Shown here in pieces: positions 61,111 through 64,000 of a stretch of 64,000 bases of DNA; position 1 is the first letter of the stretch, and every line of letters starts with the position of its first letter. A program made the position numbers and the translations under genes. The stretch comes from Culturomica massiliensis (GTDB lineage Bacteria; Bacteroidota; Bacteroidia; Bacteroidales; Marinifilaceae), in assembly GCF_900091655.1 (NCBI RefSeq), contig NZ_LT594621.1:2232001-2296000 (forward strand). Direction: 5' to 3'. The notes below the pieces were generated by a model. It was not told where the DNA came from and ran no database searches. It saw only the letters and a list, made by a program, of their open reading frames with translations.

Positions 61111-62613
61111 ATGTTCTTTACAACTGAAAACATCCTTCTTATAGGATCTATTTTATTGTTTGTCAGTCTTATAGTTGGTAAAACCGGATACCGTTTCGGA
61201 GTCCCCGCCCTTTTGTTATTTTTACTCGTCGGCATGTTATTCGGCAGTGACGGTTTAGGGATCCAGTTCAACAACCCCGGACAGGCTCAATTTATCGGAA
61301 TGATTGCTTTAAGTATCATCCTGTTTTCGGGCGGCATGGATACCAAAATGTCGGAAATCCGCCCCGTATTAGGCGAAGGAGTCGTGCTCGCAACCGCAGG
61401 CGTATTTATGACAGCTTTCATTACCGGTGCTTTCGTTTATTGGATCTCTGCCAAAACAGGACAACACATCGCCCTGACACTGATAGAATCCCTGTTGCTG
61501 GCCTCGGTAATGTCTTCCACCGATTCCGCATCGGTATTCTCTATTTTGCGCTCCAAAAATTTACATTTGAAATACAATCTGCGCCCCATGCTGGAACTCG
61601 AAAGCGGTAGTAACGACCCAATGGCCTATCTGCTTACAATTCTCTTTATTCAAATGATACAATCTGCGGATATGGGAATCGGACAACTGGCGGGTGAATT
61701 AGTTATGCAATTGAGTGTCGGTGCCTTGTGCGGGTATTTTCTGGGCCGGTTAGCCATACTGATATTAAATAAAATCAATATCCAGTATGAATCGCTTTAT
61801 CCGGTACTTTTATTATCACTCGTCTTCTTTGTATTTTCATTCACCAACCTATTGAGAGGAAACGGATATCTGGCCGTCTACATTGCAGGAGTCGTCGTGG
61901 GAAACCGTCCTTTCATACATAAAAAAAGTGTCACATCATTCTTCGACGGCTTTGCCTGGCTATGCCAGATCATCATGTTCCTGACCCTGGGATTATTGGT
62001 CAATCCGCACGAGCTTCTGGAAGTATCGAGCCTCGGTCTCCTGGTAGGTATATTCCTCATTCTGATTGCCCGCCCGGTAAGTGTTTTTCTATGCCTGTTA
62101 CCCTTCCGGAAACTGCCTTTAAAAGGACGGCTTTTCGTATCCTGGGTCGGTCTTCGCGGAGCCGTACCCATTATTTTTGCAACCTATCCGCAAATTGCAG
62201 GTATCCCTCAAGCCAATCTGATCTTCAATGTCGTATTCTTCATCACAATATTATCCCTCGTCGTTCAAGGTATGAGCATACCCTGGGTAGCCAATCGGCT
62301 TCACTTAGCCTTGCCGGAACCCAAAACAGGCAACACGTTCGGGGTTGAGTTGCCGGAAGCGATCAAATCAGCCATGTCCGAGATCGAACTGACAGAGGAT
62401 CTGCTTCGGAAAGGAGACCGCCTGATGAATCTGTCATTGCCGGACAATACACTTGTCGTCATGATACACCGGGGAAACAATTATATGGTTCCGACCGGAA
62501 AAACCAAACTTCAATCCGGAGATAAACTACTGGTTATCACAGACAACGACACAGCCCTTAAAGATACATACGAAAGTCTGGGCATACAGGATTATACAAT
62601 CGAAAAAAATTAA
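61111..62613 (+). CDS. K+/H+ antiporter (CvrA/NhaP2-like, CPA1 family)
   Basis: A 500-residue cation/proton antiporter. The membrane domain (about 1-400, about 12-13 helices) has FGSDGLGIQFNNP, SIILFSGGMDTKMSEI and the ion-binding STDSASVFSIL with a conserved Asp; LESGSNDPMAYLL and VSWVGLRGAVPIIFATYP are CPA1 signatures. The cytoplasmic C-terminus (about 415-495) is an RCK_C/TrkA-C ligand domain (LQSGDKLLVITDNDTA). This layout matches NhaP2/CvrA, which moves K+ and protons. It is followed after 18 bp by an MgtC-family gene, so both are likely one transcript. Confidence 0.9.
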   Translation: MFFTTENILLIGSILLFVSLIVGKTGYRFGVPALLLFLLVGMLFGSDGLGIQFNNPGQAQFIGMIALSIILFSGGMDTKMSEIRPVLGEGVVLATAGVFMTAFITGAFVYWISAKTGQHIALTLIESLLLASVMSSTDSASVFSILRSKNLHLKYNLRPMLELESGSNDPMAYLLTILFIQMIQSADMGIGQLAGELVMQLSVGALCGYFLGRLAILILNKINIQYESLYPVLLLSLVFFVFSFTNLLRGNGYLAVYIAGVVVGNRPFIHKKSVTSFFDGFAWLCQIIMFLTLGLLVNPHELLEVSSLGLLVGIFLILIARPVSVFLCLLPFRKLPLKGRLFVSWVGLRGAVPIIFATYPQIAGIPQANLIFNVVFFITILSLVVQGMSIPWVANRLHLALPEPKTGNTFGVELPEAIKSAMSEIELTEDLLRKGDRLMNLSLPDNTLVVMIHRGNNYMVPTGKTKLQSGDKLLVITDNDTALKDTYESLGIQDYTIEKN

Positions 62614-62631
62614 CCCATAACAGACAGAAAT

Positions 62632-63297
62632 ATGGACACATGGGATTTCATTCTAAGACTTATCGTCGCTTCCTGTTTCGGCGCCCTTATCGGACTTGAC
62701 AGAGAATACCGGGCCAAAGAAGCCGGTTTGCGTACCCATTTTCTGGTTTGTTTAGGCAGTGCCCTGTTTATGCTCGTGTCACAACACGGTTTCAGGGATA
62801 CGGTGAATACTCCGGGAGTTGCCCTCGATCCCAGCCGAATAGCCGCACAAGTCGTCAGCGGAATCGGCTTCCTCGGAGCCGGCACAATCATTATCCAGAA
62901 ACAATTCGTAAGGGGATTGACTACCGCCGCAGGACTATGGGCAACAGCCGCTATCGGACTTGTTATCGGAGGAGGCATGTATTACATCGGTATTGCAGGA
63001 GTAATATTAGTTTTGGCAGGTCTGGAACTCACTCACTTTTTTTTACCCGGAGTGGGATTACACAGTATGTTGCTGGCATTCACAACAGTCAGAAAAGAAA
63101 ACCTGGGGCTCATCACCAACCAAATCAATAGTTTGGGACACCGTATTGTAAATTACACAACGGAAGAAGAGCATTTCGGTGATACGACCACATTCAAAGT
63201 ATCAATGATCATCAAGGTTCGCAAATTCGGAGAAGAAAGTACATTGTTTCAGTACATACAGTCTCTTCCGGACCTTACCATCAACAAAATGGAATAA
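62632..63297 (+). CDS. MgtC/SapB family membrane protein
   Basis: A 221-residue protein with four to five membrane helices (about 8-130) and a cytoplasmic ACT-like tail (about 145-221). MgtC signatures are clear: CFGALIGLDREYRAKEAGLRTH, then QVVSGIGFLGAGTII and GLTTAAGLWATAAIGL. MgtC proteins help adaptation to low Mg2+ and regulate ATP synthase in pathogens; here it follows a K+/H+ antiporter by 18 bp, suggesting a joint role in cation balance. Confidence 0.92.
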   Translation: MDTWDFILRLIVASCFGALIGLDREYRAKEAGLRTHFLVCLGSALFMLVSQHGFRDTVNTPGVALDPSRIAAQVVSGIGFLGAGTIIIQKQFVRGLTTAAGLWATAAIGLVIGGGMYYIGIAGVILVLAGLELTHFFLPGVGLHSMLLAFTTVRKENLGLITNQINSLGHRIVNYTTEEEHFGDTTTFKVSMIIKVRKFGEESTLFQYIQSLPDLTINKME

Positions 63298-63302
63298 AAA
63301 AA

Positions 63303-63320
63303 GAGTTCCGTACGGAACTC
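63303..63320 (-). terminator. Terminator after the KAS III gene
   Basis: A perfect 18-bp palindrome GAGTTCCGTACGGAACTC; on the minus strand it is followed by TTTTTTTATT (63293-63302), so it ends the minus-strand KAS III gene. It lies between convergent genes. Confidence 0.75.
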
Positions 63321-63343
63321 CATGCCGTATAATGCAAACCTCA

Positions 63344-64000
63344 TTAAAACTGCAACAACATAGCCCCACAGGAATAACCGCCTCCAAAAACAGTCAATCC
63401 GACAAGATCACCTCGTTTCACTTTATCCAAATTTTCAGAAAGAGATATCGCACAACTCGGACACCCCGTATTCCCCCGGGTCTCAATATTCATTAAAAAA
63501 CACGATTCCGGAAAACCGGTTTGATGGGCAATATTACGAATAATACGCTGATTAGCCTGATGAGAAGAAATATAATTCAAATCCTCCAGTTTTTTCCCAC
63601 ACCTCTCTCCTGCTTTCCGCAAGGCATCTACCATATAATGACAGGCATTCATAAACACATCACGTCCTTCCGGCATACTGATACCCCCGTCCTTCGGCAG
63701 TAAATGTACTGCTGACATCGCTTTCGGCAAATACCCCAACCCACGCGTATATATACTCAAAATCCGGGCATCTTTCTCACTGTACGATTCTGTTGAAATG
63801 AAGACAGCCACCGCTCCGTCTCCCCACAAATGCCCACTTTGCGGGTCCGTCTCATTGGCATATTTGGTGTTGTGCTCTGACGCAATAACCAAAGCTTTCC
63901 GGGCCTTTCCCAAAGCAAAATACCCCTCTGCAACCTCCATGGCATTGATAAAAGAAGAACAAGCCGAAGATACGCTCAAACACTGGGCATTTTCGATATG
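63344..64000 (-). CDS. 3-oxoacyl-ACP synthase III-like (FabH family), N-terminus outside window
   Basis: The frame is open to the right window edge, so the N-terminal third is missing; 218 residues are visible. The KAS III triad is present: Cys in VSSACSSF, His in SSHQANQRII and Asn in RGNTGCPS. The spacing is that of FabH, which starts fatty acid chains from acetyl- or acyl-CoA and malonyl-ACP. Some exchanges (SSACSSF where FabH often has AACAGF; GNTGCPS for GNTSAAS) point to a paralogue, perhaps in a secondary lipid or arylpolyene-type pathway. Genomic context beyond the edge is needed to decide. Confidence 0.85.
   Translation of the reverse strand, partial: HIENAQCLSVSSACSSFINAMEVAEGYFALGKARKALVIASEHNTKYANETDPQSGHLWGDGAVAVFISTESYSEKDARILSIYTRGLGYLPKAMSAVHLLPKDGGISMPEGRDVFMNACHYMVDALRKAGERCGKKLEDLNYISSHQANQRIIRNIAHQTGFPESCFLMNIETRGNTGCPSCAISLSENLDKVKRGDLVGLTVFGGGYSCGAMLLQF

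Overview
The window looks like chromosome from a Bacteroidota gut commensal, order Bacteroidales and possibly an Odoribacteraceae relative (the family is a guess from gene content). Support comes from promoters of the Bacteroidota type (TTTG, 19-20 nt, TAnnTTTG) in front of many genes, an S46 dipeptidyl-peptidase, a GH97 of the secreted Bacteroidota type, DUF4876/DUF6850 outer-membrane proteins, DUF349 repeats and weak Shine-Dalgarno use. Coding density is high, GC is moderate, and I found no rRNA, tRNA, CRISPR array, transposase or phage gene.

Layout. 1-1.7 kb (minus): a cut glycosyltransferase and an LpxL-like acyltransferase. 1.9-11.6 kb (plus): GH97, a DUF2156/GNAT pair, a DUF349 protein, pyrG and yidC. 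11.8-14.3 kb: a small accessory patch with a membrane protein plus winged-helix regulator, a gutted alpha/beta hydrolase, a 2TM protein and an orphan protein with a zinc-deaminase signature. 14.5-17 kb: GH110 and tpx. 17.1-20.9 kb (minus): the riboflavin operon ribD-ribE-ribBA-ribH under an FMN riboswitch with a clear terminator. 21.4-26.1 kb: a lipoprotein and two exported TldD/PmbA proteins. 26.2-37.9 kb: a long plus-strand run that starts with an ECF sigma factor, a CnrX/ZraP-like periplasmic sensor and a small CnrY-like membrane protein, then a TonB receptor, DUF4876 lipoprotein, DUF6850 barrel, a membrane Fe-S protein with HMA-like repeats and a DPP7-like S46 peptidase. 38-41.7 kb (minus): a NapH-NapG-like polyferredoxin, a DUF362 protein, and a phosphoribosyltransferase/ECF S-component pair. 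41.9 kb: kbl. 43.2-51.7 kb (minus): a YhhQ/HAD/thioredoxin operon with a candidate preQ1 riboswitch, a sigma/TonB-like pair, an AspT-type transporter, an M23 peptidase and a methyltransferase with a structured leader. 52-64 kb: DMT transporters, an LpxA-like acyltransferase, an RND efflux operon, a K+/H+ antiporter with an MgtC protein, and a cut KAS III gene.

How they work together. The strongest candidate for a little-described system is the 26.2-37.9 kb run: a three-part trans-envelope switch (sigma, periplasmic sensor, small membrane protein) upstream of an outer-membrane uptake apparatus and an inner-membrane Fe-S/HMA protein, which suggests metal sensing coupled to metal or metallophore handling. 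Other leads are the orphan deaminase-fold protein, the compact preQ1-like leader in front of a queuosine-precursor transporter, the methyltransferase leader with competing pairings, and a family of AT-rich intergenic palindromes. All functional calls come from reading motifs by eye; no database search was possible.
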